DNA of 64,000 nucleotides, from NCBI RefSeq assembly GCF_020805785.1, contig NZ_JAJGZV010000001.1:248001-312000 (forward strand). The letters are read 5' to 3'. The position numbers and the translations under genes are program-made. The notes under the pieces are model-generated. The model was not told the DNA's origin. It saw only the letters and a program-made list of their open reading frames with translations, and searched no databases. Positions 46,264 to 55,537 of this stretch are shown in pieces. How positions within the stretch are numbered: the first letter of the stretch is position 1; every line of letters starts with the position of its first letter. Origin of the DNA: Flavobacterium chungbukense. Its GTDB lineage: Bacteria > Bacteroidota > Bacteroidia > Flavobacteriales > Flavobacteriaceae.

Positions 46264-47508
46264 ATGAAAACGAAATTATTTTTTTCAACCGCGGTATTAC
46301 TTGTCTTATCGGCGAATGCACAAGTAAAAAGTAGTTTTAAAGGACAAGATCCGATTACGGCTGTTTCGACTGTAACGCGTCCTGTTCAAAAACAATGGAA
46401 AGGCGTTTTTGATAAAACTGGTGATGAAGTTTTCTTCGGGAATGATTTTGTAGGAGCAAGATTAAATGGTGTTGTCAAATTAGATGATAATAATTTCAGC
46501 GTTCTGATTACGCCCGAAAATGCACCAATAAACGGAAGTCCGTGGTACGCTTTTAAAGTCTGGTCGAAAACTAATAAAGAAATCAAGATTCGTTTTGATT
46601 ATCCTGCGGGAGTAAAACACCGTTACAACGCAAAAATAAGCACCGACGGAAAACAATGGAAAGCTTCTGAAAAGGGCACTTTCGTGAAAAGAGAAAAAGA
46701 TTCCAATTATGTATTGACAGTCAAAGTGAGTAAAGATACTACTTGGATTGCCGCTCAAGAACTTAAAACTTCTAAAGAAATAAACGAATGGATTTCGGCT
46801 TTAAAAAATAAAAACAATGCGGCAGAAGCTTCAATAGGCTTAACTGCCGAAGGACGAAAAATTCCTGTTTTTAGTATCGGAAATCCTTCTTCTAAAAATA
46901 AAATTTTGATTTCGGGCAGAAATCATCCGCCAGAAGTGACAGGACATTATGCGCTTGAAGCTTTTGTAGAAAGTTTAACAGCCGATACACCATTGGCAAA
47001 AAAGTTCAGAAAGAAATTTGAAGTGTACGTCATCCCTCTTCTGAATCCCGATGGTGTTGACGGCGGTTTTTGGAGACATAATTCGGGCGGAATCGATTTG
47101 AACCGCGATTATAATGATTTCAATCAGCCAGAAACTAGAGCTGTTCGCGACTTTCTAAAAAATGAAATTAAGGATTCTAATAAATTATGGTTTGCAATTG
47201 ACTTCCATTCAACTCACGACGATATTTATTATACCGTTGATCCTGAATTGAAAGGAAATATTCCAGGTTTTGTTCCGAATTGGCTGAACAAAGTAAAAGA
47301 CGGAATTCCGGGTTATACGCCTCATGTAAAGCCTTTATATTTCAAACCACCAACTTTTACCTTGTTTAGTTATTTGTTTGAAACATATAAAACAGAAGCT
47401 TTGGTTTTTGAAATTGGAGATAATACACCAAAAGATTTCATTAAAAAGAAAGGCGAAGTTTCTGGAGCAGAATTCATGAAACTGATATTGGAAAACGTTA
47501 AAAACTAA
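46264..47508 (+). CDS. M14 family zinc carboxypeptidase
   Basis: 414 residues from ATG 46264, which gives a proper signal peptide (ANAQ); an upstream start at 46216 would lie in the repeat element. Zinc ligands are His221 and Glu224 (HPPE) and His315 (DFHST). Arg-binding GGIDLNRDYN and the catalytic Glu383 (VFEIGD) are present. It should trim residues from the C-terminus of peptides in the periplasm. It is 11 nt before the S9 peptidase. Confidence 0.9.
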   Translation: MKTKLFFSTAVLLVLSANAQVKSSFKGQDPITAVSTVTRPVQKQWKGVFDKTGDEVFFGNDFVGARLNGVVKLDDNNFSVLITPENAPINGSPWYAFKVWSKTNKEIKIRFDYPAGVKHRYNAKISTDGKQWKASEKGTFVKREKDSNYVLTVKVSKDTTWIAAQELKTSKEINEWISALKNKNNAAEASIGLTAEGRKIPVFSIGNPSSKNKILISGRNHPPEVTGHYALEAFVESLTADTPLAKKFRKKFEVYVIPLLNPDGVDGGFWRHNSGGIDLNRDYNDFNQPETRAVRDFLKNEIKDSNKLWFAIDFHSTHDDIYYTVDPELKGNIPGFVPNWLNKVKDGIPGYTPHVKPLYFKPPTFTLFSYLFETYKTEALVFEIGDNTPKDFIKKKGEVSGAEFMKLILENVKN

Positions 47509-47519
47509 AAGAAATCAAG

Positions 47520-49679
47520 ATGATCAAAAATAAATTATACATAGTTTTTGCCCTGATTGCTTCTGTCTGTTGTTTTAGTCAGCAAAAAAAGGAACTCATT
47601 CAGGTTACCGATCTTTTAAAAATCAGAACTGTTGGTGATGTTGAAGTGAGCAAAGACGGACAAAATGCTGTTTTTACAGTAAAAAGCATCATTAAAAATC
47701 CAGAGAACGCTTTGGATTACGATTATGACACACAACTTTGGATTGCGAAAACGGCTAAAAATAGTACGCCAAGACAATTAACTTTCGGAAAAGAAGGATC
47801 AAGTTCTCCTGTTTTTAGTCCAGACGGAAAACAAATTGCCTTTACTAGAAGTGTAAAAGGAAAATCTCAAATCTTCCTTTTTAAAGTCGATGAAGGCGGA
47901 GAAGCAGTCCAATTGACCGAATCTAAATATGGCGCTGGAAATCCTAAATGGAGCCCAGACGGAAAACAGATTTTGTTTACAGCTTCGATACAAATTAACG
48001 AATTGGTTAAAGATTCGATTTTAAATCCAAAAAAAGAATTGCCAATCTGGAGTTTTGAAAAACCCGGATTTGCTGCAAATGAAAATCTGAAAAGCAACAA
48101 AACCAAAGCCGATCCAAACGGAAATATCGAAGCAATTCGTGCGTATTTGGAAAACAACGAAAAAGATAAAAAAGCAAAAGTAGTTGACAAACTGCAATTT
48201 CAAACTGAAACCGCAGTTAGCAGTGAATTACGTTTTTCGCATATTTTTATTATTGATGCCAAACTTGGCGCAAAAGAAAAAGCCATTACAAAAGGATTTT
48301 ATTCGCATTCAAATCCTTCGTTTATAAGCAATACCAAAATTGTTTTCAACGGAAATATCAATGAAAAAAGACATCCGGACCGTGTTTTAGAAAACAAAAT
48401 TTATACGATCAATACCGACGGAACAAATGTAACTGAATTATTAGGCGCAGAAAATACCGTGTTTCAGCTTTTAGCCGTTTCGCCTTCAGGAAAACAATTG
48501 GCATATCAAGAAAGTATTATCAATAATTTGTCGGTTCCAGTTCTTAAAATTTTCAGTTTAGAAAATCCTTTCGCTAAAAGTAAAGTCATTGATTATGATC
48601 GAAATAACAATAATGTTCGATTTTCTAAAGATGACAAACAGCTATATTTTACGTCATCAAGCAATGGCGGATATGTACTTTGCAATGTGCCATTAAACAC
48701 TTTAAAAGTACAAACTTTAACTTCTTTCGATCAAGGAATTACGGATTATGATTTTAATAATGATGTTTTGGTTTTTGCTAAAACAGCCGTTGAAAATCCG
48801 TCAGAACTTTATATTTCTGATTTGAAATTAAAAGCACCAAGATTAGTTTCTGAATTCAATACCAACTGGTTGAAAAATAAAGAAATCAGTTTTCCAGAAA
48901 AGGGAACATTTACCAACGAAAAAGGTTTAGAAATTGAATATTGGGTAACCAAGCCAGCTCGTTTTGAGCAAGGAAATAAATATCCATTATTGACAGAAAT
49001 TCACGGAGGGCCAGCTTCAATGTTTGGTCCTGGTGATGGAAGTATGTGGCTGGAATATCAGTTTTTTGCAGCTCAAGGTTATGGAGTTTTGTACAGTAAT
49101 CCGAGAGGTTCTTCGGGTTATGGCGAAAAATTCTTAAGATCAAATATTAAAGATTGGGGACCAGGACCATCAAGTGATGTTTTGACAGCTTTAGACAAAA
49201 CCGTAGCACAAGGATGGGCAGATACCAACCGATTGTTTATTACAGGAGGCTCTTACGCAGGATATTTAACCACTTGGATTATCAGTCACGATCAGCGTTT
49301 TAAAGCAGCTTCTAGCCAACGTGGGGTTTATGATTTAGGTACTTTTTTTGGAGAAGGAAATGTGTGGCGAATGGTTCCGAGATATTGGGGCGGTTATCCG
49401 TGGGAAGAAGAAACAAAAGCGATTTTAGAACGTGAATCACCGCTAAATTATGCGCAAAATATCAATATTCCATTTTTGATTATTCATGGAGATAATGATT
49501 ATAGAACGGGTGTTACACAAAGTCAGATGTTGTACAAAACCTTAAAAGTTTTAGGAAAACCTGTAGAATATGTCAGACAGCCGGGCGCGAGTCACGAAAT
49601 TACCAGAAGCGGTGATAATCGTCAGAGAATCGACCAATTGCTTCGAACTTTTGAATTCTTTGAAAGATTCAATAAATAA
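47520..49679 (+). CDS. S9 family prolyl-oligopeptidase-type serine peptidase
   Basis: 719 residues with a signal peptide (about 1-20). An N-terminal beta propeller with Tol-WD40-like repeats (SSPVFSPDGKQIAFTR, GNPKWSPDGKQILFT) is followed by an alpha/beta hydrolase domain. The triad is Ser578 (GGSYAG), Asp660 (HGDNDYR) and His692 (GASHE). Such enzymes cut short peptides, as oligo- or dipeptidyl peptidases. It complements the M14 enzyme in peptide breakdown. Confidence 0.92.
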   Translation: MIKNKLYIVFALIASVCCFSQQKKELIQVTDLLKIRTVGDVEVSKDGQNAVFTVKSIIKNPENALDYDYDTQLWIAKTAKNSTPRQLTFGKEGSSSPVFSPDGKQIAFTRSVKGKSQIFLFKVDEGGEAVQLTESKYGAGNPKWSPDGKQILFTASIQINELVKDSILNPKKELPIWSFEKPGFAANENLKSNKTKADPNGNIEAIRAYLENNEKDKKAKVVDKLQFQTETAVSSELRFSHIFIIDAKLGAKEKAITKGFYSHSNPSFISNTKIVFNGNINEKRHPDRVLENKIYTINTDGTNVTELLGAENTVFQLLAVSPSGKQLAYQESIINNLSVPVLKIFSLENPFAKSKVIDYDRNNNNVRFSKDDKQLYFTSSSNGGYVLCNVPLNTLKVQTLTSFDQGITDYDFNNDVLVFAKTAVENPSELYISDLKLKAPRLVSEFNTNWLKNKEISFPEKGTFTNEKGLEIEYWVTKPARFEQGNKYPLLTEIHGGPASMFGPGDGSMWLEYQFFAAQGYGVLYSNPRGSSGYGEKFLRSNIKDWGPGPSSDVLTALDKTVAQGWADTNRLFITGGSYAGYLTTWIISHDQRFKAASSQRGVYDLGTFFGEGNVWRMVPRYWGGYPWEEETKAILERESPLNYAQNINIPFLIIHGDNDYRTGVTQSQMLYKTLKVLGKPVEYVRQPGASHEITRSGDNRQRIDQLLRTFEFFERFNK

Positions 49680-49710
49680 TACAATTTGTTAATTTAAAAA
49701 TGATAGGGAA

Positions 49711-51186
49711 ATGAATGCTATTGAGAACATTAAACCATTTAGTTTACAAAGTTATTTTTCTGAGTTCAGAAAAAATACAGTAGGTGTAAATCATAGTTTT
49801 GAATCGGTTTATGGAGAACAGAATTTGCTTTATGCAGATTGGGTTGCCAGCGGAAGGTTGTACGCTCCGATTGAAGATATTATGCTTAATAAAATAGGTC
49901 CGATGATTGCCAATACGCATTCACTTTCTAGTCAGACCGGAAAAACGTCTACCTATGCTTATCAGTATGCAAGAGACATTATAAAAAAAGCAGTAAATGC
50001 AAATGAATCGGATGTTTTGGTTACGACGGGAACTGGAATGACGGCGGCTTTATCTAAACTCCAGCGTATTATTGGTTTGAGAAAAAACGATGAAAACGAA
50101 AAAGATAAACCAGTAGTTTTTATCACGCACATGGAACATCATTCTAATCAAGTTCCTTGGTACGAAACCAATGCCGATGTTGTGATTTTACCTGCCGATG
50201 AAAATAATTTGGTTGATCCTAAAATTCTTTCTGCGGAAATAAAAAAATATGCCGATAGAAGTGTAAAAATTGGTTCGTTTACAGCATGTTCGAACGTGAC
50301 AGGAATTATAACGCCTTATCATGATTTAGCCAAAATCATGCATCAGAATGGCGGATTGTGTTTTGTCGATTTTGCAGCTTCAGCACCTTATGTCAAAATC
50401 GATATGCATCCAAAAGATCCAGAACAGCAATTGGATGCCATTTTCTTTTCGCCTCATAAGTTTTTGGGCGGACCGGGAACCTGTGGTATTTTGGTTTTTA
50501 ATGAAAAATTATACCAATCTGATTTTCCAGATAATCCAGGCGGAGGAAATGTAAAATGGACCAATCCTTTAGGGAATTATTGTTACAGCGATGTTATTGA
50601 AGTAAGAGAAGACGGCGGAACACCAGGGTTTTTACAAGTAATTCGAGCGGCTTTGGCTTTAGAATTAAAAGAAAAAATGGGAGTAGAACAGATTGCAAAA
50701 AGAGAAAAAGAATTGCTGGATCTTTGTTTTTTAAAACTTCAAAAAATACAAGGTTTGTCTATTTTGGGAGATTTAAAAAGCAAACGAATTGGCTGTGTTT
50801 CTTTTGTAATTGAAGATATTCACTACAACTTGATTGTAAGATTGCTGAATGATCGTTTCGGAATTCAGACTCGTGGCGGCTGGTCGTGTGCGAGTACATA
50901 TGCGCATTATCTTTTTAATATTGATGAAAAACGTTCTAGAGCGATTACGACAGAATTATTAGAGAAAAATCAAACCAATAAACCGGGCTGGGTTCGTTTG
51001 TCACTTCATCCGATAACAACAGATGAGGAACTTTTATTTATCTGCGATGCCATTCAGCAAGTGGCTTCGAATTATAAAAAATGGCAGAAAGATTACGAAT
51101 ATAATCCTGCAACAAATGAATTTGAAAATCCTCGAATAAAAGATACAATAGAAAGAGAAGTAAAGGAATGGTTTGAACTGGATTAA
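49711..51186 (+). CDS. Class V aminotransferase-fold PLP enzyme (cysteine-desulfurase-like)
   Basis: 491 residues, no signal peptide. The fold-type-I PLP enzyme has TGTGMTAALSK, the HMEHHSNQVPW segment, PLP Lys250 (SPHKFLGGPG) and a late Cys393 in RGGWSCAST. The last is where SufS/CsdA desulfurases carry the catalytic cysteine. It is longer than the usual 400-residue SufS. Possible roles are cysteine or selenocysteine desulfuration or lyase action on a sulfur compound taken up by this locus. Its place in a SAM-riboswitch operon favours sulfur chemistry. Confidence 0.8.
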   Translation: MNAIENIKPFSLQSYFSEFRKNTVGVNHSFESVYGEQNLLYADWVASGRLYAPIEDIMLNKIGPMIANTHSLSSQTGKTSTYAYQYARDIIKKAVNANESDVLVTTGTGMTAALSKLQRIIGLRKNDENEKDKPVVFITHMEHHSNQVPWYETNADVVILPADENNLVDPKILSAEIKKYADRSVKIGSFTACSNVTGIITPYHDLAKIMHQNGGLCFVDFAASAPYVKIDMHPKDPEQQLDAIFFSPHKFLGGPGTCGILVFNEKLYQSDFPDNPGGGNVKWTNPLGNYCYSDVIEVREDGGTPGFLQVIRAALALELKEKMGVEQIAKREKELLDLCFLKLQKIQGLSILGDLKSKRIGCVSFVIEDIHYNLIVRLLNDRFGIQTRGGWSCASTYAHYLFNIDEKRSRAITTELLEKNQTNKPGWVRLSLHPITTDEELLFICDAIQQVASNYKKWQKDYEYNPATNEFENPRIKDTIEREVKEWFELD

Positions 51187-51204
51187 TGATTAATTTAACA
51201 AAAG

Positions 51205-52203
51205 ATGAAAGCAATTCTATTACAGGAAAACCGTCAATTTCAGTTGCAAACAATTGAAACTCCTCAACCAGAACCCCATCAGATTCAGGTGCAGATTGTA
51301 GCTTCGGGTTTTAACCCAATTGACTACCAAATGACCGAAAATGGTTCTGAAAGAAAGCTTTTGCATTCGCCTATTTTAGGAAGGGAATTTTCAGGAATTA
51401 TTACAAAAATTGGAGCAAGTGTAAAAGATTTTAAAATTGGTGATGCTGTTTTTTGCGGTTCGGGAAGCATGGGTTCTAACGGAACTTACGCCGAATATAT
51501 TTGCGTTCCAGAAGCAATTGTAGTAAAGAAACCGAAGAACATTTCGTTTGAAGAAGCCGCTGCAATTCCATCAGCTGGATTAACGGCTTTACAGTCTTTT
51601 AAGAGAATGAAGGCCTCTCTGACAGATTCCATATTAATTACTGGAGCAGCTGGGGGAGTAGGGAATTTGTTTATAAAAATCCTTATTGGAAAAGGTTTCT
51701 CAAACTTTGTCGTGACCGCTGGAAATGAAGAAAGTATTGCTTCTTTAATTAATCTTGGAGTAAAATCACAGCAAATCATTAATTATAAAAAACAAGAAAT
51801 ATACGATGCGGCACTTTCTTTAAATGGAAATAAAAATTTTGATATTGTAGTAGATTTGGTAGGAAATAAAATTGCTGAAGTAGCTACTAAACTGATGAAA
51901 ATAAATGGAACCTACTTAGATGTAACAAATTTTTCAACTCCAGAATCCCGAAATATTCTTTTTTCGAGAGGAGCTACTATTCACAATATTTCCAATTATG
52001 CTTATGGACTCGAAAAACGTTACGACTATTATAAAAATGGTTTGACTGAGTTAGCACAATTGTTTGAAAGTAAAATCATTGCACCGCCGAATGTTTCGAT
52101 AATTGGAGAATTAAACACGAGAACGGTTGTTAAAGCGCTTTGGCTTTTACGTGAAAATAAAACGTATGGAAAAAAATTAATAATGCAGATCAATAAAGAA
52201 TGA
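51205..52203 (+). CDS. MDR-family NAD(P)-dependent oxidoreductase (quinone reductase-like)
   Basis: 332 residues. A GroES-like N-terminal half (EFSGIITKIGASVKDFKIGD) and a Rossmann half (ITGAAGGVGN, about 145-160) fit zinc-independent quinone oxidoreductases of the zeta-crystallin group. It starts 18 nt after the PLP enzyme and overlaps the cupin gene by 4 nt, so it is part of the same operon. The substrate is unknown. Confidence 0.88.
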   Translation: MKAILLQENRQFQLQTIETPQPEPHQIQVQIVASGFNPIDYQMTENGSERKLLHSPILGREFSGIITKIGASVKDFKIGDAVFCGSGSMGSNGTYAEYICVPEAIVVKKPKNISFEEAAAIPSAGLTALQSFKRMKASLTDSILITGAAGGVGNLFIKILIGKGFSNFVVTAGNEESIASLINLGVKSQQIINYKKQEIYDAALSLNGNKNFDIVVDLVGNKIAEVATKLMKINGTYLDVTNFSTPESRNILFSRGATIHNISNYAYGLEKRYDYYKNGLTELAQLFESKIIAPPNVSIIGELNTRTVVKALWLLRENKTYGKKLIMQINKE

Positions 52204-52670
52204 AAACAATACCAAGAAGAGTTGTAACAGGAATTAAAAACGGAAAATCAATTATTGAGCAAGATGCTATTGTAACCAATGTTTCAGAGCATTTTCCGGG
52301 TTTGATTATTTCAGACATTTGGTCAACCGATAGTACTCCAGCAAAATTTGAAGATAAAAATATAGAAAATACTGCTTTTCCAAACACGCCCAAAAACGGA
52401 AGTTATTTTAGATATGTGCAAATTCCTCCAGATAAAGATTTGGGAATTGTGGCACCCGAAGGCCAACCTCATCCATTAATGCATCAAACCGATACTTTAG
52501 ATTATATCATTATAATATCTGGAGAAATTTATTTGATTGTTGATGAAGAAGAAACATTGTTGAAACCTGGAGATATCGTAATTCAGCGCGGAACAAATCA
52601 TGCGTGGAGCAATCGTTCCGATTTACCTTGTATTCAATTAGCTATTTTATTAGATGCTAAGAATGATTAA
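52200..52670 (+). CDS. Cupin domain protein
   Basis: 156 residues. The conserved cupin motifs are visible: HPLMHQTDTLDYIIIISGE and a second motif PGDIVIQRGTNHAW with His. The set of His/Glu ligands is partial, so it may bind a metal or only a small ligand. The ATG overlaps the stop of the oxidoreductase gene. It may bind the product of that enzyme; nothing more specific can be read. Confidence 0.85.
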   Translation: MKTIPRRVVTGIKNGKSIIEQDAIVTNVSEHFPGLIISDIWSTDSTPAKFEDKNIENTAFPNTPKNGSYFRYVQIPPDKDLGIVAPEGQPHPLMHQTDTLDYIIIISGEIYLIVDEEETLLKPGDIVIQRGTNHAWSNRSDLPCIQLAILLDAKND

Positions 52671-52759
52671 ATTATGTTGCAAACGTTATAGTAGTCTATT
52701 AGATTGATAGGAAAATAAAAGTTTTAATAGTTTTTTCATTAAAATTGAAAATAACTGCT

Positions 52760-52767
52760 TAAATTTG
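52760..52767 (+). promoter_or_regulatory. Bacteroidota -7 box before the met leader ORF
   Basis: TAAATTTG fits TAnnTTTG and ends 8 nt before the leader ATG, so the RNA would be almost leaderless. Confidence 0.55.
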
Positions 52768-52775
52768 CAATCGCA

Positions 52776-52871
52776 ATGAGAAAAAAAGACCAGAATATGA
52801 AGAATTATTATAACAGTGCAATGATGTGCCGTGTTGTTGTAATGCAATTCATTGATCTGGCTTCTAAATAA
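52776..52871 (+). CDS. 31-residue methionine-rich leader peptide
   Basis: An ORF of 31 codons with five Met (1, 8, 16, 17, 23) and a core AMMCRVVVMQF. It starts just after a -7 box and ends 18 nt before a terminator hairpin that precedes metN. This is the layout of a ribosome-mediated attenuator reading methionyl-tRNA. GGCTT (52859-52863) inside the ORF is complementary to AAGCC of the terminator 5' arm, a possible but short antiterminator. Confidence 0.7.
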   Translation: MRKKDQNMKNYYNSAMMCRVVVMQFIDLASK

Positions 52872-52889
52872 AACTATATTATTTATCTC

Positions 52890-52927
52890 AAAAAGCCTTT
52901 CATGAATATTTGAAAGGCTTTTTGTTT
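52890..52927 (+). terminator. Attenuator terminator upstream of metN
   Basis: AAAAAGCCTTTCA pairs with TGAAAGGCTTTTT across an 8-nt loop, followed by T-rich sequence. It lies between the leader ORF and metN, so it would block metNIQ unless read through. Confidence 0.85.
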
Positions 52928-52943
52928 TAACCTTGATAACGAA

Positions 52944-53975
52944 ATGATTGAATTAAAAAATGTAACCAAAACTTTTCATCAGAAAGACAGGATTGTTACT
53001 GCTTTGTCTGATGTCTCATTAAGAGTTCCGCCAGGGAAAGTCTTTGGTGTAATTGGAACTTCAGGTGCAGGAAAAAGTACTTTAATCCGTTGTGTGAATT
53101 TGTTGGAAAGACCAACTTCGGGAGAAATTATTGTCGACGGCAAAGCATTGATGCAATTATCTAACGCTGAATTAGCGATAGAAAGAAGACAAATCGGAAT
53201 GATTTTTCAGCATTTTAATCTACTTTCTTCTAGGACGGTATTCGAAAATGTTGCTTTTCCTTTAGAGTTGGCAGGAACTTCAAAAAGCGAAATTAAAACT
53301 CGAGTTTTAGAGTTACTGCAATTGGTTGGTTTGGCTGAAAAAGCAAACGACTATCCGGCAAGTCTTTCGGGAGGACAAAAGCAGAGAGTGGCAATTGCGA
53401 GAACTTTGGCCAATAATCCGAAAGTATTGTTATGTGATGAAGCTACAAGTGCTTTAGATCCAGCGACAACGCGTTCGATTTTGAATTTATTGAAAGACAT
53501 TAATAAACGATTGAATATTACAGTTTTATTGATTACGCATCAAATGGAAGTAGTAAAATCGATTTGTGATGAAGTGGCAGTTATCAGCTACGGAAAACTA
53601 ATTGAACAGGGAAGTGTTGGTGAAATTTTCGCTGATCCGAAACAAGAATTGACTAGAGAGTTTATTTCTTCTTCTTTGCATATCGAGATTCCGTCTGTTT
53701 ATCAGGAAAGATTACAACAAAAAGATAACGGAAATTTGAATCCGTTATTGAAATTAGAAATGACTGGAAAGTCTGTTAATGAACCCGTTATTTCAGAAGT
53801 TTCAAGACTTTTTGATACTGATTTCAAAATTGTTAGTGCACAGATGGATCAGGCGGGAGAAGTAAATTTTGGTGTAATGCTGATTGAACTTTCAGGAAAA
53901 CGCGAAAATTATGATGCTGCAATTCAATATTTTAATTCAAAACACATTAAAACAGAAATTATAGGTTATGTCTGA
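52944..53975 (+). CDS. metN: Methionine ABC importer ATP-binding protein
   Basis: 343 residues. All ABC motifs are intact: Walker [10 protein letters not shown] (38-46), Q loop FQHF, signature LSGGQKQR and Walker B LLCDEAT. The C-terminal NIL domain (about 265-343), the ACT-like methionine sensor of MetN, is present and supports methionine over other amino acids. It overlaps metI by 8 nt. Expression is probably set by the leader peptide and terminator just upstream. Confidence 0.93.
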   Translation: MIELKNVTKTFHQKDRIVTALSDVSLRVPPGKVFGVIGTSGAGKSTLIRCVNLLERPTSGEIIVDGKALMQLSNAELAIERRQIGMIFQHFNLLSSRTVFENVAFPLELAGTSKSEIKTRVLELLQLVGLAEKANDYPASLSGGQKQRVAIARTLANNPKVLLCDEATSALDPATTRSILNLLKDINKRLNITVLLITHQMEVVKSICDEVAVISYGKLIEQGSVGEIFADPKQELTREFISSSLHIEIPSVYQERLQQKDNGNLNPLLKLEMTGKSVNEPVISEVSRLFDTDFKIVSAQMDQAGEVNFGVMLIELSGKRENYDAAIQYFNSKHIKTEIIGYV

Positions 53976-54621
53976 TTCTCTTATAGATTTATTGTTAAAA
54001 GGAACATGGGAAACCATTGTTATGACTTTTGTATCGGGATTTTTTGGATTTTTACTAGGATTGCCAACAGGAATTTTACTTTTTCTGACACGTAAAAATC
54101 AAATTTTAGAACAGCCCGTTTTAAATCGAGTTTTATCGGTTTTAGTAAATGTTTTCCGTTCAATACCATTCATTATTTTAATCGTTTGGATGATTCCATT
54201 TACTCGTGCAATTGTGGGAACTTCAATTGGTGTTAGTGCGGCTTTAGTACCGTTAAGTATTGGCGCGGCACCTTTTATTGCTCGTTTAGTAGAAAACAGT
54301 TTATTAGGTCTTCCTTCAGGTTTGATTGAAGCGGCAAGAGCTTTAGGAGCGACTCCTCTTCAAATTGTTTATAAAGTATTGCTGCCAGAAGCATTGCCTT
54401 CTCTAATCAATGCAGCTTCCATTACTTTAATTACTCTTGTAGGTTATTCTGCAATGGGCGGAGCTGTTGGTGCTGGCGGATTAGGGCAAGTGGGTTATCA
54501 ATACGGTTATATTGGTTACGATGCCGTTACGATGAATTCGGTTTTAGGTTTACTGGTAATTTTGGTATTCCTGATTCAGTTTGCCGGAGATGCTTTGTCT
54601 AAACGATTTGACCATAGATAA
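53968..54621 (+). CDS. metI: Methionine ABC importer permease
   Basis: 217 residues with five or so membrane helices. The permease EAA-like loop ([28 protein letters not shown], read as key residues EAARALGA...LPEA) contacts MetN. The glycine-rich [11 protein letters not shown] stretch is typical of MetI. It overlaps metN and is 48 nt before metQ. Confidence 0.93.
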   Translation: MSDSLIDLLLKGTWETIVMTFVSGFFGFLLGLPTGILLFLTRKNQILEQPVLNRVLSVLVNVFRSIPFIILIVWMIPFTRAIVGTSIGVSAALVPLSIGAAPFIARLVENSLLGLPSGLIEAARALGATPLQIVYKVLLPEALPSLINAASITLITLVGYSAMGGAVGAGGLGQVGYQYGYIGYDAVTMNSVLGLLVILVFLIQFAGDALSKRFDHR

Positions 54622-54669
54622 TCATTCAATTAAAAATTTAGAATTAAAAATTAAAAATAAATAGAGAGT

Positions 54670-55482
54670 ATGAAACTAAATATTTTAAAAACAGCTGGGG
54701 TTTTGGCTTTGGCGCTTGTTTTATCAAACTGTGGAAATGATAAAAAAAATGATCCGCATTTTATTAAAGTTGGAGTTGCTGCGGGACCAGAATTAAAGGT
54801 TGCAGAAGCGGCTAAAAAAGTAGCCAAAGAAAAATTCGGATTAGAAGTAGAATTGGTTTCATTCAATGACTATGTTATTCCGAACGAAGCTTTAAGTCAA
54901 GGTGATATTGATGCAAATGCTTTTCAGCACAAACCATACATGGACGAGCAATCGAAACAACGCGGCTATAAATTGGCCATTATCGGAAAAACATTTGTTT
55001 ACCCAATTGCAGGTTATTCTAAGAAAATAAAAAACCTTTCTGAATTAAAAAATGAAAGCACAATCATTATTCCAAACGATCCAACAAACGGCGGTCGTTC
55101 TTTATTGCTTTTACAGAAAAATGGTTTATTGAAATTGAAGGACGGAGTTGGTTTATTGCCAAAAGTAACTGACATTGTAAGTAATCCTAAAAACTTAAAA
55201 ATATTAGAATTAGAAGCGCCTCAATTGCCTAGAGCTTTAGACGATGCAAACGTTTCTATTGCGATTATCAATAATACATTTGCTTCTCAAGCTGGATTAG
55301 TTCCTTCTCGTGATGCTTTATTTGTTGAAGATAAAGAATCGCCTTATGTGAATTTAGTAGTAAGCCGTGAAGACAATAAAAATGAAGAAAAAGTAAAACA
55401 GTTTTTACAGGCTTTTCAATCTCCAGAAGTAGAAAAGGCTGCTGAAGTGGAATTTAAAGGCGGAGCAGTAAAAGGCTGGTAA
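54670..55482 (+). CDS. metQ: Methionine-binding lipoprotein (NlpA family)
   Basis: 270 residues with lipid Cys21 (VLSNCGNDK). The NlpA/MetQ fold is shown by KVGVAAGPE, DANAFQHKPYMD, YSKKIKNLSEL and NDPTNGGRSLLLL. It binds methionine (D or L) on the outer face of the inner membrane and delivers it to MetNI. Confidence 0.93.
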   Translation: MKLNILKTAGVLALALVLSNCGNDKKNDPHFIKVGVAAGPELKVAEAAKKVAKEKFGLEVELVSFNDYVIPNEALSQGDIDANAFQHKPYMDEQSKQRGYKLAIIGKTFVYPIAGYSKKIKNLSELKNESTIIIPNDPTNGGRSLLLLQKNGLLKLKDGVGLLPKVTDIVSNPKNLKILELEAPQLPRALDDANVSIAIINNTFASQAGLVPSRDALFVEDKESPYVNLVVSREDNKNEEKVKQFLQAFQSPEVEKAAEVEFKGGAVKGW

Positions 55483-55501
55483 ACAGTATTTCAATCTTTA
55501 C

Positions 55502-55536
55502 AAAAAAAAACAGGGACTTTAATCCCTGTTTTTTTT
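55502..55536. terminator. Terminator of metNIQ
   Basis: AAACAGGGA / TCCCTGTTT with a CTTTAA loop and a T run. A-runs before it may let it also serve the convergent membrane-protein gene. Confidence 0.9.
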
Positions 55537-55537
55537 G

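Noticed and set aside
47867-48190. 107-residue minus-strand ORF
   Set aside because: It is antisense to the S9 peptidase propeller, with no start-site signals or family match.
52890-52927. Terminator of the cupin operon rather than an attenuator
   Set aside because: It lies over 200 nt after the cupin stop and after a promoter-like box and a Met-rich ORF. An attenuator fits better, though a double role cannot be excluded.
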